From positions 5,456,501 through 5,520,500 of the forward strand of contig NZ_CP120742.1 of assembly GCF_029581275.1 (NCBI RefSeq): a stretch of 64,000 nt of DNA, given 5' to 3'. The first letter of the stretch is position 1, and every line of letters begins with the position of its first letter. Shown in pieces: positions 33,741 through 41,564 of the stretch. A model generated the notes under the pieces. The model saw nothing but the letters and a program-made list of their open reading frames with translations, made no database searches and had not been told where the DNA came from. The DNA comes from Micromonospora sp. WMMD1155 (GTDB taxonomy: Bacteria > Actinomycetota > Actinomycetes > Mycobacteriales > Micromonosporaceae). The position numbers and the translations under genes are program-made.

Positions 33741-34286
33741 TCAGCCGGTCGGGGAGGGATCCTCCGCCCGGCGGCGTAGCTCGCGCAACACACCGTGCCG
33801 GCGCAGCGCCCACACGAGGCGCCGGACGCTGCGGTGCCGCAGGAACAGCACCGCCGCCCGATGGATCAGCCCGACGCGATCGTCGTTCACCTGGTCGTCG
33901 ACAGCCTGCCAGATCAGCTCGCGCGCTCGCGCGTTGTCCAGCACCGCCCGCAGCTCGCGCCGTGCCGCAGGATCCTCGGCGGCCGAGGCGATGGCGGCAG
34001 CCTGACCCGGTCGGTCCGCGAGGGGTTCGGCCATCGCCGCGACGAGTGGCCGGCGTACCTCGTCCCGTTCCAACAACAGCAGCACCGCGTCCCGGATCTC
34101 GGTGGTGTCGAGACCGGACCGCAGTAGGCCCACCAGGCTGCGCTCGACCTCGCGGTCGTGGTCCGGATCGGACAGCGCGGCCAGCAGCACCGCCACCTCG
34201 TCGAGGTCGACGATGTGACGCACGCCGTCGCGGAATTCCGGCACGCCCCAAGCAACCTGCAGAGCCTTGACGAGATCGCGGTTCAT
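33741..34286 (-). CDS. Hypothetical helical protein
   Basis: A 181-residue protein made of short, regularly spaced amphipathic helices (VAVLLAALSDPDHDREVERSL, RDAVLLLLERDEVRRPLVAAM, RRELRAVLDNARARELIW). This resembles a HEAT-like or armadillo-like repeat architecture. There is no signal peptide, and only the C-terminal HRAAVLFLRHRSVRRLVWAL is hydrophobic enough to be weakly membrane-active. Its start is divergent from the ECF sigma gene (137-base gap) and it could be co-transcribed with the MFS gene downstream. I do not recognise the family with certainty. Confidence 0.7.
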   Translation of the reverse strand: MNRDLVKALQVAWGVPEFRDGVRHIVDLDEVAVLLAALSDPDHDREVERSLVGLLRSGLDTTEIRDAVLLLLERDEVRRPLVAAMAEPLADRPGQAAAIASAAEDPAARRELRAVLDNARARELIWQAVDDQVNDDRVGLIHRAAVLFLRHRSVRRLVWALRRHGVLRELRRRAEDPSPTG

Positions 34287-34423
34287 GACCCGTGCGCTAC
34301 CCGGAAGGGACGGACGCCGAAACCCGGCGAGCCGTCGGCCCTCACGCCGCAGACCGTCAGCCCTCTGCGAGAGGATCAGATCTCCCGGTTGGCTGCACCA
34401 CAGACGAGGAGGCGGGTGACGAC

Positions 34424-35614
34424 ATGGACCTGGAAGACATCTACCGCGCGGAGTACGGGCGCTGCGTCGCCACCCTGACCCGCGTGCTCGGCGACATCGA
34501 CCTCGCCGAGGAGGCGGTCCAGGACGCCTTCGCCACGGCCGTGCAGAAATGGCACGCCCCGCCGCCCAACCCCGGCGCCTGGATCGTGACCACCGCCCGC
34601 AACCGGGCCGTGGACAGGCTTCGCCGGGAGTCGACCCGCGAGGCCCGGCACGCCCAGGCGCTCCTGCTGAGCCACCAGGACGAGCCCCGGGAGGTGGGGC
34701 CGGTGAACGACGATCAGCTGCGACTCATCTTCACCTGCTGCCACCCGGCTCTCGCCCCCGACGCGCGCACCGCTCTCACGCTCCGCCTGCTCGGCGGTCT
34801 ACAGGTGGCGGAGATCGCCCGGGCCTACCTGATTCGGGAAGCGACAGTCGCGCAGCGGATCGTGCGTGCCAAGAGGAAGATCCGCGACGCCGCCATCCCC
34901 TACCGGGTGCCCACCGAACACGAGTTACCGGAACGGCTGCCGCCGGTGCTCACCGTGCTCTATCTGATGTTCAACGAGGGCTACACGGCCACCGATGGGC
35001 CGCTGATCAGACCCTACCTGTGCACCGAGGCGATCCGGCTCGCCCGCGAGCTGGCCGTGCTGATGCCCGACGAGCCGGAGGTCCTGGGCCTGCTCGCCCT
35101 GCTGCTGCTGACCGAGGCACGCCGTGCGGCCCGGGTCGGCCCGACCGGCGACCTGGTGCTGCTGGCGGACCAGGACCGGTCCCGGTGGGACCGGAGACTC
35201 ATCGCCGAGGGCCACGACCTGGTCCGCCGATGCCTGCGGGTCGACCGGCCCGGGCCGTACCAGATCCAGGCCGCGATCAACGCGGTGCACACCGACGGCG
35301 CCACCACCGACTGGCGGCAGGTCCTGGCACTGTACGACCAGCTTCTCGCGCTCACGCCGACCCCGGTCGTCGCGCTCAACCGGGCGGTCGCCGTCGCCGA
35401 GGTGTACGGGCCGGCGGCGGCCCTGGCCGCGCTGGAGGAGGTGCACCTTCCCGGCTACCACCGGTTGCCCGCCACCCGCGCGGAGTTGCTGACCCGGCTC
35501 GGCCGTGACGCCGAAGCCCGAGCCGCGTACGACCAGGCCCTGGCGCTGGTCACCAACGAGACCGAACGTGTCCACCTGCGGACGCGCCGCGCACAGCTCG
35601 CCCCCACAGGCTGA
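34424..35614 (+). CDS. ECF42-like RNA polymerase sigma factor with long C-terminal extension
   Basis: A 396-residue ECF-type sigma factor. Region 2 reads [20 protein letters not shown] and [16 protein letters not shown], and region 4 reads [19 protein letters not shown] and [18 protein letters not shown]. The C-terminal ~200 residues ([14 protein letters not shown] and tetratricopeptide-like repeats ending [18 protein letters not shown]) are the DUF6596 extension that defines ECF42-type factors. Such genes usually sit beside a DGPF/YCII-domain gene; none is adjacent here. The start ATG 34424 has GAGGAGG about 12 bases upstream. Confidence 0.92.
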   Translation: MDLEDIYRAEYGRCVATLTRVLGDIDLAEEAVQDAFATAVQKWHAPPPNPGAWIVTTARNRAVDRLRRESTREARHAQALLLSHQDEPREVGPVNDDQLRLIFTCCHPALAPDARTALTLRLLGGLQVAEIARAYLIREATVAQRIVRAKRKIRDAAIPYRVPTEHELPERLPPVLTVLYLMFNEGYTATDGPLIRPYLCTEAIRLARELAVLMPDEPEVLGLLALLLLTEARRAARVGPTGDLVLLADQDRSRWDRRLIAEGHDLVRRCLRVDRPGPYQIQAAINAVHTDGATTDWRQVLALYDQLLALTPTPVVALNRAVAVAEVYGPAAALAALEEVHLPGYHRLPATRAELLTRLGRDAEARAAYDQALALVTNETERVHLRTRRAQLAPTG

Positions 35615-35701
35615 CGGCCGCCCGCACCCTTTCGGAGTCCCTCGCGAGGACCCGGCGTACTCAGCCGCCGTCGAACACGTTGGCGATCTTGGCCGGGGCG
35701 T

Positions 35702-36232
35702 TCAGGGGCGCCGCCTGGTCCTCTCATCGTGCCCGCACCTGACGACGGATCGGGGCGCTTTGCCGTAAGTGAGGGCGCAGGTGGGCTTGGTCAGACCGAA
35801 GTACGAGCCTGCGGCGATCAACAGCCCGACACCCCACACGGTGTAGGCCGGCAGGACCTCCATGCCGAACACGCCGCCGAGGACCATCAGGAGGGTCAGC
35901 GGGAACATGAACGAGTAGAGCAGCAGCGACACCCCCGATATCCAGCCCAGCGCTGCCACCAGCCATCGGAGAGCCGTCCGGCGACGACGGTCGGCTCCCG
36001 ACCCGACGAGCAGGACGGTCGCTGTCGCGAGCACCGAGACCGCCACCGGAAACCATCCCTCCGGCAGGAACGACTCGCCCGGTTCGGTGAATCGTGGAGC
36101 GCCGCGGCTCGCCCATACGGCGTGGACAACCGCGTACGCCGCCGTCCACGCCGCAGCGCCGTACGACAGCCAGGCTGATCCCCGGCCCGTTCGCCAACCT
36201 GTACGGGCGCCTCTGGTCACAGAACCCACCAT
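35702..36232 (-). CDS. Hypothetical four-helix membrane protein
   Basis: A 176-residue protein with about four hydrophobic segments: YGAAAWTAAYAVVHAVWA, FPVAVSVLATATVLLVGS, LVAALGWISGVSLLLYSFMFP and YTVWGVGLLIAAGSYFGL. Between the first two is a conserved-looking loop RGAPRFTEPGESFLPEGW. It resembles small uncharacterised actinobacterial membrane proteins. The final dozen residues (CGHDERTRRRP) look like read-through into decayed sequence: the bases beyond the stop encode, in another frame, a short open stretch DQAAPLNAPAKIANVFDGG, so the original C-terminus may have been altered. Confidence 0.65.
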   Translation of the reverse strand: MVGSVTRGARTGWRTGRGSAWLSYGAAAWTAAYAVVHAVWASRGAPRFTEPGESFLPEGWFPVAVSVLATATVLLVGSGADRRRRTALRWLVAALGWISGVSLLLYSFMFPLTLLMVLGGVFGMEVLPAYTVWGVGLLIAAGSYFGLTKPTCALTYGKAPRSVVRCGHDERTRRRP

Positions 36233-36354
36233 CGCGGTCGCCGGGTCGCGTCACGTCCCCCACGCGGGTGAGCCACGTCCCGCCCGAGCGGGAAGGCCGC
36301 CGTCGCCCGGCCCACCCGCTGACGATCGGCTGAGGTGCCGCCGACCGCGTACCC

Positions 36355-36435
36355 TCACTGGTTCTCCGCGACCTGAATGATCGTCTTGCCGGGTGTGCGG
36401 CGGCGACGGGCGAACGCGTCGGCCGTCTCGGGCTT
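36355..36435 (-). pseudogene. Remnant of a zinc-type dehydrogenase/quinone-reductase C-terminus
   Basis: Read on the minus strand, this stretch encodes AKPETADAFARRRRTPGKTI followed by IQVAENQ and a stop at 36355-36357. The pattern, ending in G-K-x-I-I-Q-V, is typical of the last residues of NADPH:quinone reductase-like medium-chain dehydrogenases. Upstream of it the frame runs directly into the VOC gene's end with no room for a full gene, so only the last ~27 codons survive. The identification is by motif only. Confidence 0.4.
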
Positions 36436-36461
36436 CGCCCCACCCGGTCGTCCGGCCCGCC

Positions 36462-36815
36462 TCAGGAGTGGTGCGCCGCGACGTTGATGACGCTGCCGTC
36501 CGGGGCGCGGACGAAGAACCTGCGCACGCCCCACGGCTCGGTGGTCAGCGGGTGCACGATCTCGTAACCGAGTCGCTGCGCCTCCGCGTAGGCGCCGTCC
36601 ACGTCGTCCACCTGCGCGCTGATGACCGAGTCTTCGGGCGCGGACGCGTCGCCGGAGACGAGCTGCACGGCCACGTCGGAGTCGGGCGACGTGTAGCGGG
36701 CCACCCAGCCCAGGTTGAACTCCTCGGTGCTCAAGCCGAGGAAGTCGGTGTAGAAGCCCTTCGCGGTGCTGACGTCGGCCACCGGAAGGTTGGGCAGAAT
36801 GCGGATGACTCGCAC
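36462..36815 (-). CDS. VOC-superfamily (glyoxalase/bleomycin-resistance-like) protein
   Basis: A 117-residue single VOC unit: ILPNLPVADVSTAKGFYTDF, then VAVQLVSGD, ISAQVDDVDGAYAEAQRLG and a C-terminal strand FFVRAPDGSVINVAAH with the expected D-P/D-G turn. Members bind a metal or small hydrophobic ligands and include resistance proteins. GTG 36815 is chosen because a GGAGG site (reverse complement of 36821-36825) lies five bases before it. No partner gene is adjacent; the substrate is unknown. Confidence 0.88.
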   Translation of the reverse strand: MRVIRILPNLPVADVSTAKGFYTDFLGLSTEEFNLGWVARYTSPDSDVAVQLVSGDASAPEDSVISAQVDDVDGAYAEAQRLGYEIVHPLTTEPWGVRRFFVRAPDGSVINVAAHHS

Positions 36816-36968
36816 GCGGACCTCCAGCTCAGGCGATCGGGACCTCATTATCCGGACAACGCCGACGAGACCGCACGGCGCGACCGTAGCGGCGGAGCCG
36901 CATATCATCGACCCGCTTCGGAAGCGGCCGAGCCGAGACGCCGCATCGGGGACCGAGGAGCAGATCAC

Positions 36969-37610
36969 ATGCAGCGCACGCTGGCAGACATCCTGGAGGC
37001 GGCGGCGCACGGCGCCTTCCCGCCGCCGGACGGCGGGACCACCGTGGTGCCGCAGCCTTGTCGCCGCGACGCCGGAGTCATCGCCTTCACCGGCCACTCG
37101 GTGGTGTTCACCGACGAAGACCCCCGATGGGTACGTCGTACGTTGGCCGCTGTCGCCTGCGACCCTCTGGCGGCCACCATGAATCCGCGTTTCCTGGCCG
37201 CGCTGCTCGACCGCACCGGGCGGTCGATGGACACGATCGACCTGCTGACCGTGGCGAGCGGCCTCGCCGGGGACCCGCCCCTGCGGCTCACCGAACTCAC
37301 CGACACCGATCATCCCCGCGAGGCCAGGGCACGTCGCCGCCGTACCGACGTGCGCCTCTGGGCAGCCGATGGTGGGGTGATCGTTCTCGGCCGGGGGGTG
37401 GCCGGCCGCTGGGAGGTGGCGATCGAGGTCGACGACGAGCGTCGCCACCGGGGCCTGGGGAGGGTGCTGGCGACCGCCGCGCGACACCTGGTACCGGACG
37501 GTCAGCCGCTCTGGTCCCAGCAGGCCGCCGGCAACTCGCGCAGTGTGCGCGCCTTCCAGGCGGCCGGGTTTCGACCGGTCGGAGCCGAAGCGCTGCTCCT
37601 CGGGGCGTAG
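36969..37610 (+). CDS. GNAT-family N-acetyltransferase
   Basis: A 213-residue protein whose C-terminal half carries the acetyl-CoA-binding motif VAIEVDDERRHRGLGRVLATAA (R-x-x-G-x-G/A) and SRSVRAFQAAGFRPVGAEALL. The N-terminal half (HSVVFTDEDPRWVRRTLAAV) matches the degenerate domain seen in actinobacterial GNAT proteins of this length. The start ATG 36969 has GAGGAG (36955-36960) upstream. It is divergent from the VOC gene across about 150 bases. Confidence 0.85.
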   Translation: MQRTLADILEAAAHGAFPPPDGGTTVVPQPCRRDAGVIAFTGHSVVFTDEDPRWVRRTLAAVACDPLAATMNPRFLAALLDRTGRSMDTIDLLTVASGLAGDPPLRLTELTDTDHPREARARRRRTDVRLWAADGGVIVLGRGVAGRWEVAIEVDDERRHRGLGRVLATAARHLVPDGQPLWSQQAAGNSRSVRAFQAAGFRPVGAEALLLGA

Positions 37611-37746
37611 GCGGCGCACGGCAGATGCCGTGCCGACCACTGTGGACCTGCTGAGGATCGGCGGCAGGTTTCCGCGATCACGGTCGGGGGCATCTCGGCG
37701 GGCGAGTTCCACATCCGCCAGTGATCCCCTGATCGAGGAGACCCAT

Positions 37747-37893
37747 ATGTCCGCCCAGGCCTTTCTCTACATCCTCGCCGTCATCCTGATCGTGCTCGCG
37801 GCCCTGCCGCTGCCCACCCGGGGTGTCTCGCTCGCGCTCCTGGGTGCCGCGTGCGCCCTGCTCGCGTACGCCTGGCCGGTGATCACCGCCTGA
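37747..37893 (+). CDS. Small two-helix membrane protein
   Basis: A 48-residue protein, MSAQAFLYILAVILIVLAAL, then a turn PLPTRGVS and a second helix LALLGAACALLAYAWPVITA. The GAGGAG site at 37735-37740 is ideally spaced from ATG 37747 and a strong terminator hairpin follows, so this is a genuine short gene. Such proteins are common and uncharacterised in Micromonosporaceae. Confidence 0.7.
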   Translation: MSAQAFLYILAVILIVLAALPLPTRGVSLALLGAACALLAYAWPVITA

Positions 37894-37906
37894 CCGGGGG
37901 ACGGCG

Positions 37907-37937
37907 CGCGGCCCGGCGGGGGGACCGCCGGGCCGCG
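37907..37937. terminator. Bidirectional terminator hairpin
   Basis: A perfect 13-base-pair stem (37907-37919 with 37925-37937) around a five-base loop, between the small membrane protein gene and the convergent secreted-protein gene. Confidence 0.75.
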
Positions 37938-37972
37938 TTCGGCCGGTCACCCGACCCGCAGTGGTACGGCGG

Positions 37973-38389
37973 TCAGCAGCGCACCTCGGTCTCCTTCTGC
38001 GCGACGTCCGAGATCCCGCCGAGCGCCCGGGTGCACACCGACAGGGTGTCGGCGCCCAGGGACCAGACCTCCTTGCCGCTCGAACACTGCAGGTCGCGGA
38101 GGGTGCTTCCGGTCACGATCGAGGTGCAGACCTGGTACGAGCCGTGGGTTTCCCGATACTGCTGCCACACGTACGTGTACGCGTAGTTCTTGCCGCAGCC
38201 CTTGTACTGCTTGACCGAAGCGGCGGTCTGGCCGCCCACGGTGACGTACGCGGTCGCGCCGATCTGCACCGAGCCCACACAGCGCGGGTTGGTCTCGGCG
38301 TGGGCCGGTCCGGCGAACGCCAGCGTCGCGGGCACCGCCAGCCCGACCGCCGCGAGGATGCGCACACCACGTCGGGAGAGCTTCTTCAT
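37973..38389 (-). CDS. Secreted six-cysteine protein of unknown function
   Basis: A 138-residue secreted protein. The signal peptide (KKLSRRGVRILAAVGLAVPA) ends in AGPAHAET, with a predicted cut after AHA. The mature ~106 residues contain six cysteines (in PRCVG, KGCGK, QVCTS, LQCSS, SVCTR and terminal VRC), enough for three disulfides, and many Thr/Ser/Tyr. No catalytic motif is visible. Its start is divergent from the membrane-anchored HTH-FW protein; the shared gap holds four CTGACA-type repeats, so both genes may be under one control. Function is unknown; an extracellular binding or structural role fits the composition. Confidence 0.8.
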   Translation of the reverse strand: MKKLSRRGVRILAAVGLAVPATLAFAGPAHAETNPRCVGSVQIGATAYVTVGGQTAASVKQYKGCGKNYAYTYVWQQYRETHGSYQVCTSIVTGSTLRDLQCSSGKEVWSLGADTLSVCTRALGGISDVAQKETEVRC

Positions 38390-38477
38390 CGGTGACCTCC
38401 TTCAATGCACCGGGACCGTGGAGCCCGGTGTCGTCGATGCACCACATTGATCGCGGCCATCGCCCGTTCGGTAGCCT

Positions 38478-38516
38478 CTGACACGCTCTGACAACGCCTG
38501 ACGACGCCGTCTGACA
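38478..38516 (+). repeat. CTGACA repeats phased at 10 bp in a divergent promoter region
   Basis: CTGACA at 38478-38483 and 38488-38493, CTGACG at 38498-38503 and CTGACA at 38511-38516. The first three are exactly 10 bases apart, on one face of the helix; the fourth is 13 bases on. They lie in the 138-base gap between two divergent genes and end 11 bases before the HTH-FW start. Direct repeats with this spacing are typical of cooperative regulator binding. Confidence 0.6.
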
Positions 38517-38527
38517 TGGGGGAGTGG

Positions 38528-39559
38528 ATGAAGGCCCAGCGTGCCGCAACGGATGGAGTCCAGGACCGATCGGCCGCCGGTAGGTTCGCCGAACAGTTGC
38601 GGGCACTGCGATCCGCGGCCGGCGACCCGTCCTTCCGCAAGATGGCCGGTCGGTCGGGCCGGATCTCGCACACCACGTTGCACGAGGCCGCTGCCGGGAC
38701 CAGGTTCCCCTCCTGGGAGACCACCCGGGAGTTCGTCCGAGCCTGTGAGGCGGACGAGGCCCTGTGGCGACGCAGGTGGGAGGAGGCGCAGCGACCGGCC
38801 TCGGCCCACGGCATCCCGGCCGACGACCCCGCGTCGGACGGATCCGCGTCGGCGGCCGACGTGGGAGCCGAGCCCACCGGGACCGGCGCCGAGACCGCCG
38901 GCGACCCGGAGCCGTCGACGATCCACGGGCGATCGATGACGGGTGACGCCCCGTCGTCGGCGGAGTATGCGAGCGACCTGCGGATCGGCGACTACCCGCC
39001 GGTCGAGGAGGAGGCCGGAGCGCGCCGGAGCCGTTCGCCGTGGCTGGCCGCCGCGGCGGTGGTCATGGTGGTGGCGATCGTCGCCGTCCTGGGCGTGACC
39101 CTGCGGGACCTCTCGTCGCGCGACGGCTGGGGCACCCCTGCCGCGTCGGCGTCGTCGGCCTCGTCGCTGTCGCCGTCGTCGTCGGCGTTCTCGGACTCGT
39201 TGATCGCCGGCGACTCGAGCAAGTTCGTCGCGGACGTCACCATCCCCGACGGCACGCGAGTGAAGGTGAACACCACGTTCGTGAAGGTGTGGGCCCTCGC
39301 GAACGTGGGGAAGGTCGTCTGGCACAACCGTTACCTGGCGCGGACGAACCCGACCGCCGACGCCGACGGTTGCCAGGTGCCGGAACGGGTCGCGATCGGC
39401 GACACGCCGCCCGGTGAGCAGGTGATGATCAGCGTTCCGGTCACCGCTCCGAGCCGTCCCGGGAAGTGCTGGGTCAGCTGGAAGATGGTCGACGAGAACG
39501 GGCAGGAGTTCTTCCCCACCCGCCGACCGGTGTACTTCATGGTCACCGTCACGGCCTGA
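38528..39559 (+). CDS. Membrane-anchored helix-turn-helix protein with extracellular NBR1-like FW domain
   Basis: A 343-residue protein with three parts. Residues ~12-85 resemble the XRE-like N-terminal domain of actinobacterial regulators (FAEQLRALRSAAGDPSFRKM, RISHTTLHEAAAGTRFPSW). A linker leads to one membrane helix (WLAAAAVVMVVAIVAVLGVTL, ~172-194), then a Ser-rich spacer. The final ~110 residues form an NBR1 (four-tryptophan, FW) type beta domain: FVKVWALANVGKVVW, PPGEQVMISVPVTAP, GKCWVSWKMVDENGQEFFP. The layout puts DNA binding inside and the FW domain outside. ATG 38528 follows GGGGGAG; an in-frame ATG at 38516 is the alternative. It may sense wall material and control the hydrolase operon that follows. 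Confidence 0.82.
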   Translation: MKAQRAATDGVQDRSAAGRFAEQLRALRSAAGDPSFRKMAGRSGRISHTTLHEAAAGTRFPSWETTREFVRACEADEALWRRRWEEAQRPASAHGIPADDPASDGSASAADVGAEPTGTGAETAGDPEPSTIHGRSMTGDAPSSAEYASDLRIGDYPPVEEEAGARRSRSPWLAAAAVVMVVAIVAVLGVTLRDLSSRDGWGTPAASASSASSLSPSSSAFSDSLIAGDSSKFVADVTIPDGTRVKVNTTFVKVWALANVGKVVWHNRYLARTNPTADADGCQVPERVAIGDTPPGEQVMISVPVTAPSRPGKCWVSWKMVDENGQEFFPTRRPVYFMVTVTA

Positions 39560-39575
39560 GCGCGCCCGCGAGCGG

Positions 39576-39670
39576 CGTCAGGGGGCGACCCCCGCACTGT
39601 CAGTCCCGGGCGCCCGCAAGCTGACAACACCGCATTCATCCAGGTCGGCGACGGCCTGACGAATCTGACA
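39576..39670. promoter_or_regulatory. Second cluster of CTGACA-type sites before the wall-hydrolase operon
   Basis: CTGACA at 39621-39626 and 39665-39670, CTGACG at 39656-39661, and the inverted forms CGTCAG at 39576-39581 and TGTCAG at 39598-39603. They occupy the 197-base gap before the M15-like peptidase gene and match the repeats at 38478-38516, pointing to one shared regulator. Confidence 0.5.
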
Positions 39671-39756
39671 GGCCAACGGGGTACCGAACAGCAGGTGCCT
39701 CCTCGCACTGTGATGTCCGTCCCAACGCGACTCATCACCTACGAGGAGGATCGACA

Positions 39757-40620
39757 GTGCGCCGTCCCTGGTTGACCGTCGGGCTCGCCGCGCTCTGTGT
39801 GGCGGCGAGCGTCCCGGCCCACGCATCGGCCGCGACACCCGACGCCACCGCCCAGCGGGCCGTCACCACCGCGGCGCTGCCGGTGGTGAACATGGAGGCC
39901 ACCGTCCTGGCCGCCCAGATCGACCCGCGCCGCGCCGACGACACGCTGACCCCGGGCGCGAAGAGTTCCGTGCTCGCCGTCGAGCAGGCGCTCCAGGCCC
40001 GGAACCTGCTCGACGCGCAGTGGGTCGACGGCTACTTCGGCACCGTCACCATCTCGGCGTACGCCGCCTACCAGCGGTCGCTCGGTTACACCGGCCTCGC
40101 CGCGAACGGGCTGCCCGGCAGGACGTCGCTGACCAAGCTCGGGCAGAACCGGTACACCGTCGGCAACCCGATCGGCCCGGGTGCCAAGGTCCAGCGCGAC
40201 GGGTACGTCGTCAACGCCCGTACGCAGGCGATGCTGGCCGAGGCCCAACGTCTGCTCGGGTACGCCCTGGTGCTCGAACAGGGCTCGTACAACCCCGGGG
40301 GTGATCCGACCTCGGCCGGCACCCACGACGGCGGTGGTGTGGTGGACATCGCGGTCACCGGCATGACCGCCGCCGAGCGCACCGCCGTGGCCCGAGCCCT
40401 CCGCCAGGTCGGCTTCGCCGCCTGGGTGCGCAACCCGAGTCAGGGCGACTGGCCGTGGCACATCCACGCCACGGCGATCAACGACACGGACCTGTCCAGC
40501 CAGGCGCAGCACCAGGTCGGGGACTACTACCTCGGCCTGAACGGCCTGGCCAACCAGGGCCCCGACGACGGCCCCCGGATCCCGATCAGGACCTGGGAGC
40601 AGTACCAGCGCGGGCAGTGA
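39757..40620 (+). CDS. Secreted M15-like peptidase with peptidoglycan-binding domain
   Basis: A 287-residue secreted protein. After the signal peptide (TVGLAALCVAASVPAHASA), residues ~65-135 are a peptidoglycan-binding-1 type repeat (AVEQALQARNLLDAQWVDGYFG, ISAYAAYQRSLGY). The C-terminal part has THDGGGVVDIAVTG and DWPWHIHATAIND, whose His, Asp and His match the zinc ligands of M15-type D-Ala-D-Ala carboxypeptidases. It probably trims cell-wall peptides. GTG 39757 follows GAGGAGGA. It begins a three-gene run of secreted wall-active proteins behind the CTGACA sites. Confidence 0.82.
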   Translation: MRRPWLTVGLAALCVAASVPAHASAATPDATAQRAVTTAALPVVNMEATVLAAQIDPRRADDTLTPGAKSSVLAVEQALQARNLLDAQWVDGYFGTVTISAYAAYQRSLGYTGLAANGLPGRTSLTKLGQNRYTVGNPIGPGAKVQRDGYVVNARTQAMLAEAQRLLGYALVLEQGSYNPGGDPTSAGTHDGGGVVDIAVTGMTAAERTAVARALRQVGFAAWVRNPSQGDWPWHIHATAINDTDLSSQAQHQVGDYYLGLNGLANQGPDDGPRIPIRTWEQYQRGQ

Positions 40621-40673
40621 CCCGCACCCGATCACCTGCGTCAACCGACGCGAACCGTCCACGAGAGGACACC

Positions 40674-41558
40674 ATGAACATCCGTAAGAGCCTCGCCGCC
40701 GCCGGCGTCGCGCTGGCCGCGACCACCTCGATCCTCAGCGTCGCATCGCCCGCGTCGGCGGCGGCCCGTGACGGGGTCTGCGACAGCGGCGAATTCTGCT
40801 ACTACTACAACAGCGGCAACGCCGGATCGATCTCGGACTTCACCGGATCGCTCGACGACTACGGCACCGAGCAGCCCACCTGCTACGACTTCAAGGGCGC
40901 CGGCGCCGGCAAGGGCCTGTGCATCAAGAACGAGGCCGCCTCGGTCTGGAACCGCAGCACCAAGACCGTACGCGTCTACTACAACAGCGGATACGCCGGT
41001 TCGTACCAGGACTTCGCGGCCGGCGCGAAGGGAAACCTCAACGCCACGCTGAAGAACAACAACGCCTCCCACCAGTTCTCGCCGTCGACGCGCACGAACC
41101 TGTCGTACGCCCTGTACCAGGCCAGCGGCGGCGTGGTCACCTGCGCCTTCGACGGGTACACCACCACGCCCGGGCGGCACGAGGGCATCGACATCGCCCG
41201 CAGCGTCGGGTCGGACGTGCGTGCCCTGGTCTCCGGAACGGTCACCTACGTCGCGCGGGGCAACACCGGCAGCGGCGGCCTGTCCACGATCTCCGTCTAC
41301 AACTCCTCGCTCAACAAGACGGTGATCTACCTGCACACCGCGCCGAGGTCCGGGGTGGGCGTGGGCGACGCCATCAGCAAGGGCCAGATCATCGCCGACG
41401 AGTCGTGGCACGGGGTGTCCTCCAGCTCGGCCGCGCACACCCACGTCGAGGTCCGGGCCGGCCGGCAGACCCACGCGGCCGTCAGCGTCGGCGACCCCAC
41501 CCTGGACAACGCCGACCCGACCGCGTTCTGGAACTCCCAGGGCTACAACGAGAAGTAG
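40674..41558 (+). CDS. Secreted protein: inhibitor-I36-like domain fused to M23 peptidase
   Basis: A 294-residue secreted protein. The signal peptide (LAAAGVALAATTSILSVASP) is followed by a domain with four cysteines (DGVCDSGEFCYYYNSGNAGS ... CYDFKG ... GLCIKN), like peptidase inhibitor family I36 domains. The C-terminal half is an M23/LytM metallopeptidase: GRHEGIDIARSVGSDVRAL supplies His and Asp, and AAHTHVEVR supplies the second HxH. It probably cuts peptide cross-bridges in peptidoglycan. The N-terminal ~130 residues are nearly the same as in the next gene. ATG 40674 follows GAGAGGA, 53 bases after the upstream stop. Confidence 0.88.
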   Translation: MNIRKSLAAAGVALAATTSILSVASPASAAARDGVCDSGEFCYYYNSGNAGSISDFTGSLDDYGTEQPTCYDFKGAGAGKGLCIKNEAASVWNRSTKTVRVYYNSGYAGSYQDFAAGAKGNLNATLKNNNASHQFSPSTRTNLSYALYQASGGVVTCAFDGYTTTPGRHEGIDIARSVGSDVRALVSGTVTYVARGNTGSGGLSTISVYNSSLNKTVIYLHTAPRSGVGVGDAISKGQIIADESWHGVSSSSAAHTHVEVRAGRQTHAAVSVGDPTLDNADPTAFWNSQGYNEK

Positions 41559-41564
41559 GCCACC

